A DNA stretch of 48,861 nucleotides, taken from assembly GCF_001428105.1 (NCBI RefSeq), contig NZ_LMSJ01000027.1, positions 44,494 through 93,354 on the forward strand, read 5' to 3'. Positions 17,058 through 24,762 of this stretch are shown here, piece by piece (position 1 is the stretch's first letter; each line of letters opens with the position of its first letter). Source of the DNA: Paenibacillus sp. Soil766. GTDB lineage: Bacteria > Bacillota > Bacilli > Paenibacillales > NBRC-103111. The translations under genes and the position numbers were made by a program. Under the pieces are notes generated by a model. It was not told where the DNA came from. It worked only from the letters and a program-made list of their open reading frames with translations, and did not search any database.

Positions 17058-17804
17058 ATGAGTGAAGCTGTACAAACGCTGGAAGGCTGGTATGCGCTCC
17101 ATGATTTCCGTCTGATGGATTGGAATGCATGGCATGCCGCAACCCCACAAGAACGTAAGCATGCAGCGGACGAGCTGCAAACCTTCTTGTCCCAGTGGCA
17201 ACAAGTTGAGAACGATAAACTAGGCAGTACTGCCGTTTATAGCATCGTTGGCCAAAAGGCTGATTTCGTCTTCATGCAATTGCGTGAAACTTTGGAAGAG
17301 CTGAATGAGCTTGAAACTGCTTTTAACAAATCTAGCTTTGCTGCTTTTACTATACCCGTTTATTCCTACGTCTCCATCGTAGAATTGAGCGCTTATTTGG
17401 CGAAGCCAGGTGTTGATCCAGCACAAGATCCTGAGATTCAAGCACGCTTGAAACCAATCCTCCCGAAATCCAAGCATATCTGCTTCTATCCGATGAACAA
17501 ACGTCGTGATGGCAATGACAACTGGTACATGGTACCTGCGGAAGATCGTAAAACGATGATGCGCAGCCACGGTATGATCGGTCGTACATACGCTGGTAAA
17601 GTAAAACAAATCATTACAGGTTCCGTTGGATTGGATGATTGGGAATGGGGCGTTACACTATTCTCGGATGATCCCCTTCATTTCAAAAAGCTTGTTTACG
17701 AAATGCGTTTTGATGAAGTTAGCGCACGTTTTGGCGAGTTCGGAGATTTCTACGTCGGTAACGTTATGCTTCCTGAGAAATTCGCGTCTTTCATTCAAAT
17801 TTAG
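17058..17804 (+). CDS. chdC: Coproheme decarboxylase (HemQ)
   Basis: Last enzyme of the coproporphyrin-dependent haem pathway of Gram-positive bacteria: it converts coproheme to haem b using hydrogen peroxide. The 248 residues start at the ATG at 17058 after TGGAGG. The catalytic Tyr is Y144 in CFYPMNK, with K148, and the proximal haem ligand is H171 in RSHGMIG, nearly the same numbers as in characterised Bacillales enzymes. It is monocistronic with its own promoter and terminator. It matches the haem-related genes elsewhere in the window (ctaA, cytochrome SdhC). Confidence 0.97.
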   Translation: MSEAVQTLEGWYALHDFRLMDWNAWHAATPQERKHAADELQTFLSQWQQVENDKLGSTAVYSIVGQKADFVFMQLRETLEELNELETAFNKSSFAAFTIPVYSYVSIVELSAYLAKPGVDPAQDPEIQARLKPILPKSKHICFYPMNKRRDGNDNWYMVPAEDRKTMMRSHGMIGRTYAGKVKQIITGSVGLDDWEWGVTLFSDDPLHFKKLVYEMRFDEVSARFGEFGDFYVGNVMLPEKFASFIQI

Positions 17805-17821
17805 TTCTTATAGTTCAAACC

Positions 17822-17854
17822 AGAGCACAGGACTTCGATCCTTTGCTCTTTTTC
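17822..17854 (+). terminator. Terminator of chdC
   Basis: AGAGCA pairs with TGCTCT and AGGA with TCCT inside, then a T run; 18 bases past the chdC stop. Confidence 0.75.
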
Positions 17855-17868
17855 TTATTTACATAGAA

Positions 17869-17904
17869 AAAAGAAGCACTGCTCATTGAGGAGCAATGCT
17901 TCTT
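17869..17904 (-). terminator. Terminator of the 93-residue protein gene
   Basis: Arms around AAGAAGCA and TGCTTCTT with a T run on the minus strand. It faces the chdC terminator in this convergent gap. Confidence 0.75.
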
Positions 17905-17910
17905 GGATAT

Positions 17911-18192
17911 CTATTCTTCATCCTCGTCGTCACGCAGAGCAGCTGCTAGTTCAGCTTCCATCTGAGCTTTGCGTTCTAGATACGCTTCTGTATCACGATC
18001 ACGCTGACGACTCTTTTCCTTCAGACGTTCAATTGCAGGAAGAATGAGGATATCAATTTCCTTTTGGACAACAGCGACATGATCGTAACGTTTCTCAGTC
18101 TCTAAGAAGTGACCGACTTCGATCAAGGCATTGTAACGATCCAGTTCATCCCGGGTAAGAAGTCCTCTTACTTGGACACTGCAGTGTCGCAT
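17911..18192 (-). CDS. Hypothetical protein, charged coiled-coil-like
   Basis: Protein of 93 residues that I do not recognise. It begins MRHCSVQVRGLLTRDELDRY and is mostly helical and charged, with a likely coiled coil (about 45-90) ending in an acidic tail DDEDEE. A GGGGGG ribosome site lies 6 bases before the ATG, and a terminator follows. It sits 28 bases after the NADH dehydrogenase gene on the same strand and may be co-transcribed with it. Confidence 0.75.
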   Translation of the reverse strand: MRHCSVQVRGLLTRDELDRYNALIEVGHFLETEKRYDHVAVVQKEIDILILPAIERLKEKSRQRDRDTEAYLERKAQMEAELAAALRDDEDEE

Positions 18193-18220
18193 GGCAATCC
18201 CCCCGTTAGCATTTCCTTGA

Positions 18221-19411
18221 CTAGAAACGACCTTTACGTATAACTAGTGGAATTCCGCCAATAATGTAAAGGTATCTCATATCAACCACTTTTTTCATCA
18301 TAGCTGCAACATTCCCTTTCAATTTACGGGAACCTACGATACCGATCGCTTGACCTTTACCAAGGGAAGCCACTGTACCTTTATTCGAGTATTTGAAAGT
18401 TTTCATTTGCGATCCGCGGATTGACGCGATCAAGTTATGAGCTACAGCTTCACCTTGCTGCATCGCAATTTGTGCTGTTGGTGGGTATGGTCTGCCTTCA
18501 TCGTTCATAACTATAGAACAGTCACCTACAACATAGATGTTATCGAATCCTGGTGCATGAAGATGCTCATTTACTTTAATTCTGCCGCGCATCGTTTCGA
18601 AGCCAGCCTCATCGAGCATATGGTTACCGCGGATACCGCCCGTCCATACAACTGTTGCTGCTTTGATAAACTCATCGCCAGCAATTAGAACGCCTTCTGG
18701 CGTACATTCTTTAATGGCTGTACCAATTTTAAAAGTAATACCTTTGTCCGTAAGAACTTTCATCGCATACTCAACAAGCTCAGGATCGAAACCTGGCAAT
18801 GCTGTCGGCGCAGCTTCAATATTATAAATCTTCACAAGGGAAGGATCCACATCGAACTCTTTGCATAGAAGAGGAATACGATCCGCAAGCTCACCAATGA
18901 ATTCAATACCGGTAAATCCAGCGCCACCGACAACGAAAGTTAGGTAATCTTTGCGATCTGGTTCACGCTTGAACTTAGCGAATTGATATTCAATGTGCTC
19001 ACGAATAAAGCGAACACTGTTAATGCTGCGAATGTTCAGAGCATTTTCTTTCAGACCAGGAATTCCGAAAGTTTCCGCTTCACCACCGAGTCCGATTACA
19101 AGGTAGTCGTAGGAAAGTGTTCCGTCTTCCAAAATAACCTTTTTCTCATGTGGACGAATTTGCGTAACTGTCGACTTCACGAAATCAACTTTAAATTCAT
19201 CAATTAATTTCAAAATGTTCACGCGTGCATTTTCAGGATTATCTGTCCCTGCAGCAGGCATGTGGAGATGTGTTGTAATGTAGTGATAGTCATGCTTGTT
19301 AACAAGCGTAACATCAGCTTCATTGTAGTTCAATTCTTTCTGCAAGCGAATTGCAGCAAGGATTCCACCGTAACCGGCTCCTAATATAACAATTCTTGGT
19401 ATTCTACTCAT
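18221..19411 (-). CDS. ndh: Type II NADH dehydrogenase (NDH-2)
   Basis: Single-subunit, non-proton-pumping enzyme on the inner membrane surface, passing electrons from NADH to menaquinone. The 396 residues carry an FAD motif ILGAGYGGILAA (about 9-20), an NADH motif VVGGAGFTGIEF (about 161-172) and the second FAD motif YVVGDCS (about 295). The quinone-site AQIAMQQGE is typical of NDH-2. It resembles Bacillus Ndh/YumB. A Rex-like operator lies 48 bases upstream, so NADH/NAD control is likely. Confidence 0.94.
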   Translation of the reverse strand: MSRIPRIVILGAGYGGILAAIRLQKELNYNEADVTLVNKHDYHYITTHLHMPAAGTDNPENARVNILKLIDEFKVDFVKSTVTQIRPHEKKVILEDGTLSYDYLVIGLGGEAETFGIPGLKENALNIRSINSVRFIREHIEYQFAKFKREPDRKDYLTFVVGGAGFTGIEFIGELADRIPLLCKEFDVDPSLVKIYNIEAAPTALPGFDPELVEYAMKVLTDKGITFKIGTAIKECTPEGVLIAGDEFIKAATVVWTGGIRGNHMLDEAGFETMRGRIKVNEHLHAPGFDNIYVVGDCSIVMNDEGRPYPPTAQIAMQQGEAVAHNLIASIRGSQMKTFKYSNKGTVASLGKGQAIGIVGSRKLKGNVAAMMKKVVDMRYLYIIGGIPLVIRKGRF

Positions 19412-19458
19412 GTCTCTCTCACTTCCATATCCGTATTTTGTCCCATGGTCTCTCTATC

Positions 19459-19476
19459 TTGTGAAAAATTACACAA
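19459..19476. promoter_or_regulatory. Rex-type redox operator upstream of ndh
   Basis: TTGTGAA, four bases, TACACAA: one mismatch from the Rex palindrome TTGTGAA-N4-TTCACAA. It lies between the ndh start and a TATACT -10 sequence (19491-19496, minus strand), so bound Rex would block transcription. Rex control of ndh is established in Bacillus. Confidence 0.7.
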
Positions 19477-19746
19477 ACAGCTTCAAAAGTAGTATACTGC
19501 TACTAGTTTGCACGCTTTCGAAGTGAATTATGATAAAACAGGTGGAAATTCGTCACAACATGGTAAACCGATTCTCATGATATGATATAATTTTCATAAG
19601 TAAATATCAAGTGTCATTTTGCACAAAAATCTTGTATTTCAGGCGTTTTAGCCCATCCAATCTATGTAAGCATTTACTTATCATATCCCTAAGCGAATTA
19701 TATGAAAAAATTAAACTTTTCTGTTTCCTTCATTAGAAGTGACGAT

Positions 19747-19766
19747 TATAATGATAATGATTATCG
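19747..19766 (+). promoter_or_regulatory. -10 box and Fur box upstream of ferredoxin reductase
   Basis: TATAAT (19747-19752) touches TGATAATGATTATCG (19752-19766), which matches the 7-1-7 Fur/PerR core TGATAATNATTATCA at 14 of 15 bases. Its position over the promoter predicts iron-dependent repression. No good -35 box is visible. Confidence 0.7.
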
Positions 19767-19820
19767 CTTTATTCGGATTCTTACTCACTCACATAATCGA
19801 ATCAAATCGGAGGTTCAATC

Positions 19821-20822
19821 ATGAACGAGAGAGAAACTAAACAAGACATCGTTGATATTATTGTCATCGGCGGTGGCCCAGCTGGCATGTTCGCGTCCTT
19901 CTATGCAGGAATGCGTCAAGCATCTGTGAAAATCATTGAAAGTATGCCACAACTCGGTGGCCAACTCGCAGCTCTATATCCTGAGAAATATATTTATGAT
20001 GTTGCTGGATTCCCGAAAGTTACTGCACAAGAGCTTGTAAATAATTTATCTGAACAAATGAAGCACTTCCCTATCAACATCTGCTTAGAAGAAAAGGTTC
20101 ATGGGGTTGTTAAGAAAAAAGAGCGTCTATTCGAAATTACGACAGACAAAGGTGTTCATCTGAGCCATGCCGTTATTATTACAGCTGGTGTCGGGGCATT
20201 TGAGCCGCGCCGTCTTGAATTACCGGAAGCTGCGCAATTCGAGAAGAAAAACTTACATTACTTCGTAAGTGACTTGCATGCATTTGCCGGTCAAAAAGTT
20301 ATCATTAGCGGCGGGGGCGATTCCGCAGTTGACTGGGCTTTGATGCTTGAGCCGATTGCTGAGAAAGTTACCCTGATCCACCGTAGAGATAAATTCCGTG
20401 CTCATGAACACAGCGTTGAGAACTTAATGAATTCGAAGGTTAACGTTGTTACACCAACTGAAATCACTCGTCTTCACGGAACAGATCGAATTGAGCAAAT
20501 TACTCTTAAAAATATTAAATCAGGCGAAGAAAGCATCCACCATGTCGATGCAGTTATTATCAACTTCGGCTTCGTGTCCTCTCTTGGACCGATTTCTGAA
20601 TGGGGTCTTGCTATCGAAAACGGCTCCATTGTTGTTGATTCCCGTATGGAAACGAATATCTCAGGTATCTTCGCTGCAGGTGATATTACGACATACCCTG
20701 GTAAATTGAAATTGATTGCTGTCGGCTTTGGCGAAGCACCTACTGCCATTAATAATGCCAAAGTATATATTGATCCAAGTGCGAAACTTTCACCAGGACA
20801 TAGCTCGAACTTGAAATTGTAA
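19821..20822 (+). CDS. Ferredoxin/flavodoxin-NADP reductase (YumC type)
   Basis: FAD enzyme of the thioredoxin-reductase-like FNR class, exchanging electrons between NADPH and ferredoxin or flavodoxin. The 333 residues show VIGGGPAGMFA (about 15-25), the NADP-binding GGGDSAVDWAL (about 162-172) and AAGDITTYPGK (about 284-294); there is no CxxC redox pair, which separates it from thioredoxin reductase. CGGAGG precedes the ATG. A Fur-type box lies 54 bases upstream, which fits a switch between iron ferredoxin and flavodoxin. Confidence 0.93.
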   Translation: MNERETKQDIVDIIVIGGGPAGMFASFYAGMRQASVKIIESMPQLGGQLAALYPEKYIYDVAGFPKVTAQELVNNLSEQMKHFPINICLEEKVHGVVKKKERLFEITTDKGVHLSHAVIITAGVGAFEPRRLELPEAAQFEKKNLHYFVSDLHAFAGQKVIISGGGDSAVDWALMLEPIAEKVTLIHRRDKFRAHEHSVENLMNSKVNVVTPTEITRLHGTDRIEQITLKNIKSGEESIHHVDAVIINFGFVSSLGPISEWGLAIENGSIVVDSRMETNISGIFAAGDITTYPGKLKLIAVGFGEAPTAINNAKVYIDPSAKLSPGHSSNLKL

Positions 20823-20835
20823 TGATTAGCAATAA

Positions 20836-20882
20836 AAAGGGGTATTCTAACCTAATCTACGGATTAGGAGGAATACCCCTTT
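20836..20882 (+). other. Hairpin enclosing the ribosome site and start of the zinc-ribbon gene
   Basis: AAAGGGGTATTC pairs with GAATACCCCTTT, and CCTAATC with GATTAGG, around a TACG loop, giving about 19 pairs with a small internal loop. The 3' arm contains the AGGAGG ribosome site and runs into the TTG start at 20881. Only three T follow, so it is a poor terminator for the reductase gene; translational masking is as likely. Confidence 0.75.
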
Positions 20883-21120
20883 GTCAGCTATATGTCCAGT
20901 TTGTAATGGCATGCAGGAATTGCAAACCAACTGTCCTGTGTGCTCGCAGCGTATGTGTGACCATGGTAAGCTAAGTGACTTGCTCGGTCCTTATTCGCCT
21001 TATGAGATGAACAACATTTCCTTGACCAACCAGGAAGGCGACGAGCAAGAGCTCTGCCTTCACCTCTTGAATTGCCCCGACTGTCATTCTAGCTATACCG
21101 TGCAAATACGTACGGAGTGA
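20881..21120 (+). CDS. Small zinc-ribbon-like protein
   Basis: Protein of 79 residues starting with TTG at 20881 after AGGAGG. Cysteine pairs CPVCNG (about 5-8), CPVC (about 18-21) and CPDC (about 65-68), with extra Cys and His (MCDHG, CLHLL), suggest two zinc sites. The segment DHGKLSDLLGPYSPYE resembles a conserved unnamed family of spore-formers. Function unknown. Translation may be limited by the hairpin over its start. It converges on sda, with 4 bases between the stops. Confidence 0.8.
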   Translation: MSAICPVCNGMQELQTNCPVCSQRMCDHGKLSDLLGPYSPYEMNNISLTNQEGDEQELCLHLLNCPDCHSSYTVQIRTE

Positions 21121-21124
21121 ATGT

Positions 21125-21280
21125 TTAATTAAGTGGTGCCTCGTCCTTAACCATCACGGATAACTTTAATTTGCGTCGCTGTATCTCCGCGAGCAATAGT
21201 TCAAGAAAATCCGATTCTAATCTCAAATCTAGTGCCTTGTAATAAGAGTCGATCAATGTCTCATCGCTAATTTGTCTCAC
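21125..21280 (-). CDS. sda: Sporulation histidine kinase inhibitor Sda
   Basis: Checkpoint peptide of 51 residues, missed by length cut-offs. It reads MRQISDETLIDSYYKALDLR, then a second helix with LESDFLELLLAEIQRRKL. This is the two-helix hairpin of Sda, which binds sporulation kinases and blocks Spo0A activation when replication is disturbed. The start is GTG at 21280 with GGGTGA five bases upstream. The C-terminus is about five residues longer than in B. subtilis. A promoter and a DnaA-box cluster lie upstream, as for B. subtilis sda. Confidence 0.9.
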   Translation of the reverse strand: MRQISDETLIDSYYKALDLRLESDFLELLLAEIQRRKLKLSVMVKDEAPLN

Positions 21281-21311
21281 TGAAATCACCCATATTCTAT
21301 AATTTAAACTA

Positions 21312-21340
21312 ATAGTATCATGGGGTTTTTAATAGAACAA
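21312..21340 (-). promoter_or_regulatory. sda promoter
   Basis: On the minus strand TTGTTC (21335-21340) and TACTAT (21312-21317) are 17 bases apart, 32 bases before the sda start and directly next to the DnaA boxes. Confidence 0.55.
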
Positions 21341-21348
21341 GCGTTCCG

Positions 21349-21448
21349 TTATCCACAGATAAGTGTGCATATCCTGTGGGTAAATTGTTAATATGTACCA
21401 TAAAGGCAGACAAAGTGTAGGGGGATACTGTGCATAAACTTATGCACA
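21349..21448. promoter_or_regulatory. DnaA-box cluster upstream of sda
   Basis: TTATCCACA (plus, 21349-21357), TTACCCACA (minus, 21375-21383), TTATGCACA (minus, 21429-21437) and TTATGCACA (plus, 21440-21448); the last two form a perfect inverted pair two bases apart. A weaker box, ATATGCACA (minus), is at 21364-21372. The cluster begins 9 bases upstream of the sda -35 box. Confidence 0.85.
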
Positions 21449-21623
21449 TCCAAAACTTGTAAAATGCTGATAAAAAAAAGTGATCACTAATTTAGTCATT
21501 TTTAACGTTCATTTAACATAACCTTCATCTTATTCACAAAATTGAAAAGAAATTTTAATCATCCCTTAATATTCATCGTCTACAATGATATTAGAAAGAC
21601 AAATCAAAAGGAGCTGAGCTCGT

Positions 21624-21785
21624 ATGATCGTTTACGATATCGTTTTAAATGGAGAAATTAAAGAAACAATTAAACCTCGCAAGAATCGTTTGAAGGAAAT
21701 TTATGCCTTTATGCAAGAGCAAACGAAGTTGATGCAAGCCAAGTATGGTGAAAACGTAAGAATTAAAGGCCGAATGGTTTACTAA
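21624..21785 (+). CDS. Small hypothetical protein
   Basis: Peptide of 53 residues beginning MIVYDIVLNGEIKETIKPRK, basic and probably two beta strands followed by a helix. AAAGGAG lies 8 bases upstream of the ATG. I do not recognise the family. It stands alone between the sda control region and the glucosaminidase gene on the other strand; the AT-rich 21450-21600 stretch probably holds its promoter (TACAAT near 21581). Confidence 0.65.
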   Translation: MIVYDIVLNGEIKETIKPRKNRLKEIYAFMQEQTKLMQAKYGENVRIKGRMVY

Positions 21786-21827
21786 CCTCATGAATGCCCC
21801 TTTCGGCCCCTATGTTTTCTTCCACAT

Positions 21828-22508
21828 TCAAATAATGCCCTTACGATGTAACACAGTTAGTAAGCGATAGAAATCATAGCTTCCTTTCTCAGGCGTGTCG
21901 ATCAAGCCGGCCTTAACTGCCGCATCAACAGCTGACTTCGCCCATATTGGAACGACCGTCAAAGCGGCCTGCTCCTCGAGTGAGTGAACTCTACTTGTTA
22001 ATTCTGTCATCTGGGCTTGTAATTTCTCTAACATCCGTATGACCTCCTCATCAAAGAACGTTAATCCTTCCGTCACTATAATCATATTCAATTTACTTGT
22101 ATAGGCAGGGTCAGTCGCATATCCACTCTTCTGTAGTGCAGCTGTTTGAGCTTGTGGAGTGCTTGCTGACCGAACTGCCGAATATCGCACAGATTGAAAT
22201 AACAAATCTTGATCTCGAAATCCATCCTCGATGGAGCTGTATGCCCGAAAATCCCCCGGCACATTCGACACATATTCCTCACGTATGAATTCCCATGTGC
22301 CTACTGACACACGATCGCCCCGCCAATAAGGTGTTTGTACACTATTTCCAACTTTATATCCTACCAAGTTATTCCAAGCGTTTATTTTACCCCCAGTTTC
22401 CAGTAAAGCCTGTGCAATTCGAACAGATGGGAAAATTGGCGAGCCTTCTAAACGAAGTTTCAAAGCAATCGGTGCAACAAGATCGATGAAGTCCTTTCTA
22501 GTTGCCAT
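21828..22508 (-). CDS. Glucosaminidase-domain protein (peptidoglycan hydrolase-like)
   Basis: Protein of 226 residues from the ATG at 22508, after GGAGGGAG. The N-terminal domain (about 5-150) resembles N-acetylglucosaminidase/FlgJ-type muramidases, with catalytic Glu E37 in AQALLETGG and the downstream GDFRAYSSIEDGFRDQD. A short coiled coil (about 160-180) leads to a C-terminal segment WAKSAVDAAVKAGLID, as often seen in Paenibacillus endolysins. No signal peptide is present, so export would need a holin or lysis. No other phage genes are nearby. Confidence 0.85.
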   Translation of the reverse strand: MATRKDFIDLVAPIALKLRLEGSPIFPSVRIAQALLETGGKINAWNNLVGYKVGNSVQTPYWRGDRVSVGTWEFIREEYVSNVPGDFRAYSSIEDGFRDQDLLFQSVRYSAVRSASTPQAQTAALQKSGYATDPAYTSKLNMIIVTEGLTFFDEEVIRMLEKLQAQMTELTSRVHSLEEQAALTVVPIWAKSAVDAAVKAGLIDTPEKGSYDFYRLLTVLHRKGII

Positions 22509-22666
22509 TTGGCTCCCTCCTTTCAAACAACGACTAGTCCTGTCTTTATAGTATATTCCACAAATTGGTAATGGGAAACGACTCCTATCTTACTAATCAC
22601 TGTGAATTGCAACTTTACTTTTCCCTTACGTTAAGGTTTATTTAAGGGGAGAGAAAGGGTGAAATC

Positions 22667-23716
22667 ATGCAAATTAAAGATGTTGCAAACAAATTGAATA
22701 TTTCTCCACGAGCTATCCGCTTCTATGAAGACAAAGGTCTCATTTCACCGTCTAAGCAGGAAAATAATTTATATAGAACGTTTACAGACAAAGAAATATG
22801 GCGGCTGCAGACGATTATTTCACTTCGAGAATCAGGCATGTCCGTTGCCGATATTCAAAAAGCGTTATTTGAAGTTGATACCGATGATAAAGAGCAGCTT
22901 CAATACTATTTAGAAATGCAGCGTTCTGTTGTTTTTGCACAATGGCTGGAGTTCAAGCAAATCATTGAAACAACGGATACCATGATTGAACTTCTGAAAC
23001 AGAACAACTCGCTTCCGATAGATGATATTTTTACACTTGCCGAGGGTTCTAAACGACTTCGAGAAATGCGCAAAAATTGGAAGGATACTTGGAACTTTGA
23101 TCAACAAGCCTTGACTCATGATGAACGGGTTTTACATAATGACAACGAGTATAAAGGATATGACGAAGTTCTTGATCTAACATTGCAATGGGTAAAACCG
23201 AGGGTTGGGGAGAAAGGGCTCGATCTTGGCACAGGCACAGGTAATTTAGCACAACGATTTCTGCAAAAAGGCATTCACATGGCTGGCGTAGACCAATCCA
23301 AAGAAATGATAAAGCTATGCCAAAGTAAACATCCGCAAATGGACATTAAACTCGGGAATCTCCTAGCCATTCCCTACATGGATAATCAATTCGATTTTCT
23401 CGTTACATCGTTTGCTTTTCACCATATTTCTAACGAGCAGCAGTTGCTGGCTCTTGATGAAATGCGCCGCGTACTCAAGTCTCACGGGAGAATCTGCATA
23501 GCAGATTTAATGTTCGAAACTGAATCCGCACAAGAACAATACATGAATGACTTGAGAGCGAACGGGCGGACAGATCTCCTCTCAACCATGCAAGATCAGC
23601 ATTATGGCATCTGCTCTTCCCTGCTCTCTTGGTTTGACGACAATGGTTATATCACCAAACATATGAAACTCAACGATCTGCTATATATCGTATATGCGGT
23701 TCCCATTCAACCCTAA
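22667..23716 (+). CDS. MerR regulator fused to a SAM-dependent methyltransferase
   Basis: Protein of 349 residues with two parts. Residues 1-70 are a MerR winged helix (MQIKDVANKLNISPRAIRFY, EDKGLISPSKQ), followed by a helical linker to about 120. Residues about 150-349 are a class I methyltransferase with motif I GLDLGTGTGNLAQ (about 183-195), an acidic VDQSKEM strand and the late PYMDNQFDFLVTSFAFHHI. GGGTGA precedes the ATG. The fusion is continuous, with no frameshift. Target and substrate are unknown. Confidence 0.88.
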   Translation: MQIKDVANKLNISPRAIRFYEDKGLISPSKQENNLYRTFTDKEIWRLQTIISLRESGMSVADIQKALFEVDTDDKEQLQYYLEMQRSVVFAQWLEFKQIIETTDTMIELLKQNNSLPIDDIFTLAEGSKRLREMRKNWKDTWNFDQQALTHDERVLHNDNEYKGYDEVLDLTLQWVKPRVGEKGLDLGTGTGNLAQRFLQKGIHMAGVDQSKEMIKLCQSKHPQMDIKLGNLLAIPYMDNQFDFLVTSFAFHHISNEQQLLALDEMRRVLKSHGRICIADLMFETESAQEQYMNDLRANGRTDLLSTMQDQHYGICSSLLSWFDDNGYITKHMKLNDLLYIVYAVPIQP

Positions 23717-23795
23717 TGAACCATGTCTTGACCTTCTCCTTACGTGACACATTATGATGTCAATGTGAACATAACCCTAAGGAGGAAGTAACCGA

Positions 23796-24482
23796 ATGCC
23801 CAACCATGCAGACATTTACATCAATCAAGCTGATATGTATGAACGACTCATTTCCAAACAAGCAAGCTTATATGAAACCATCCAATCTATCATCCCCGTT
23901 GAAAGTCTAGATATCATAGACATGGGAGCTGGTTCTGGAAGATTAACCCGAATTCTCGCCCCACAAGCCAAGTCCATTGTAGCTGTAGATGAATCCGAAT
24001 CTATGCTGCGAATTACTGCAGATTTTCTCAGGCAAGCTGAGCTGCACAATTGGAGAACGCAAGTTGCAGATCATAGGAATTTACCAATCGAAGATCATTG
24101 TGCTGATGTAATCCTATCTGGATGGAGCATTTGCTATCTTGTGAATGCTGAAGTCGATCAGTGGGAAGCCAACCTTCACCAAATTATAAGCGAAATCAAA
24201 AGAATTCTGCGCCCTGGCGGTACGGTCATTATTATCGAAAACTTTGGAACAGGTTCCGAAACACCTAATCCGCCTGATTTCTTAATGAATTACTATAGCC
24301 TTCTTGAAACCCAATATGGGTTTTCTCATACATGGATACGGACCGATTATACGTTTGAGAGCGTAGAAGAGGCTGATATGCTTACGCGGTTTTTCTTTGG
24401 CGATGGGATCGCAGACAAGGTTGTTAATGAGCAGTTGATTGTGTTGCCTGAGTGTGCGGGGATTTGGTGGTTGAGTGTGTAG
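23796..24482 (+). CDS. Class I SAM-dependent methyltransferase
   Basis: Cytosolic methyltransferase of 228 residues. Motif I is DIIDMGAGSGRLTRIL (about 39-54); the acidic end of strand 2 is VDESESM; motif IV lies in ADVILSGWSICYL, and RILRPGGTVIIIEN is the usual post-motif strand. AAGGAGGAAG precedes the ATG. It follows the MerR-methyltransferase fusion by 79 bases on the same strand. The substrate cannot be predicted. Confidence 0.87.
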   Translation: MPNHADIYINQADMYERLISKQASLYETIQSIIPVESLDIIDMGAGSGRLTRILAPQAKSIVAVDESESMLRITADFLRQAELHNWRTQVADHRNLPIEDHCADVILSGWSICYLVNAEVDQWEANLHQIISEIKRILRPGGTVIIIENFGTGSETPNPPDFLMNYYSLLETQYGFSHTWIRTDYTFESVEEADMLTRFFFGDGIADKVVNEQLIVLPECAGIWWLSV

Positions 24483-24503
24483 CCGACGTTTGTTCACATT
24501 GAA

Positions 24504-24681
24504 GGGAACGTAGATGCGCTATTCCGCCGAAATCACTTGAAATTTGTACCAAGAGGAACGTAGATACGTTATTTGCCTGATTTATGAGGAATTTGGTGTT
24601 TTCGAGAAAAATAAGGCACCTATCATTCCCCTAGGATACTCATTTCGATAAATTTGTTGAAAATAGCGCATCCTAGTTCCC
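24504..24681. repeat. Intergenic repeat copies, two direct and one inverted
   Basis: A 20-base motif of the form GGGAACGTAGATGCGCTATT (24504-24523) recurs as a variant at about 24554-24573 and inverted at 24662-24681 (16 of 20 bases the same). The 280-base gap has no gene. The inverted outer copies could fold into a long stem. It looks like a dispersed genomic repeat family. Confidence 0.6.
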
Positions 24682-24706
24682 TTTTCTTCTCTAGCACGAT
24701 AAAAAA

Positions 24707-24749
24707 AACCTTCTGAACTAGTGTGATCTACACAAAAGTTCAGAAGGTT
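24707..24749 (-). terminator. Terminator of the HesB/IscA gene
   Basis: Arms AACCTTCTGAACT and AGTTCAGAAGGTT around a 17-base loop, followed by a T run on the minus strand. Confidence 0.85.
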
Positions 24750-24762
24750 CATTACTACTTAC

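Larger units (their letters stand above)
19412..19820. other. Divergent intergenic region between ndh and the ferredoxin reductase gene
   Basis: This 409-base gap contains the ndh promoter and Rex-like operator on the left, the -10 box and Fur-like box of the reductase gene on the right, and AT-rich sequence between (19560-19700) in which I see no gene. Confidence 0.7.

Noticed and set aside
21349..21448. Chromosomal or plasmid replication origin
   Set aside because: DnaA boxes are present, but there is no dnaA, dnaN or rep gene and no long AT-rich unwinding element; the cluster fits sda control better.
21828..22508. Prophage remnant around the glucosaminidase gene
   Set aside because: The protein resembles endolysins, but no holin, tail, integrase or attachment sequence lies next to it.
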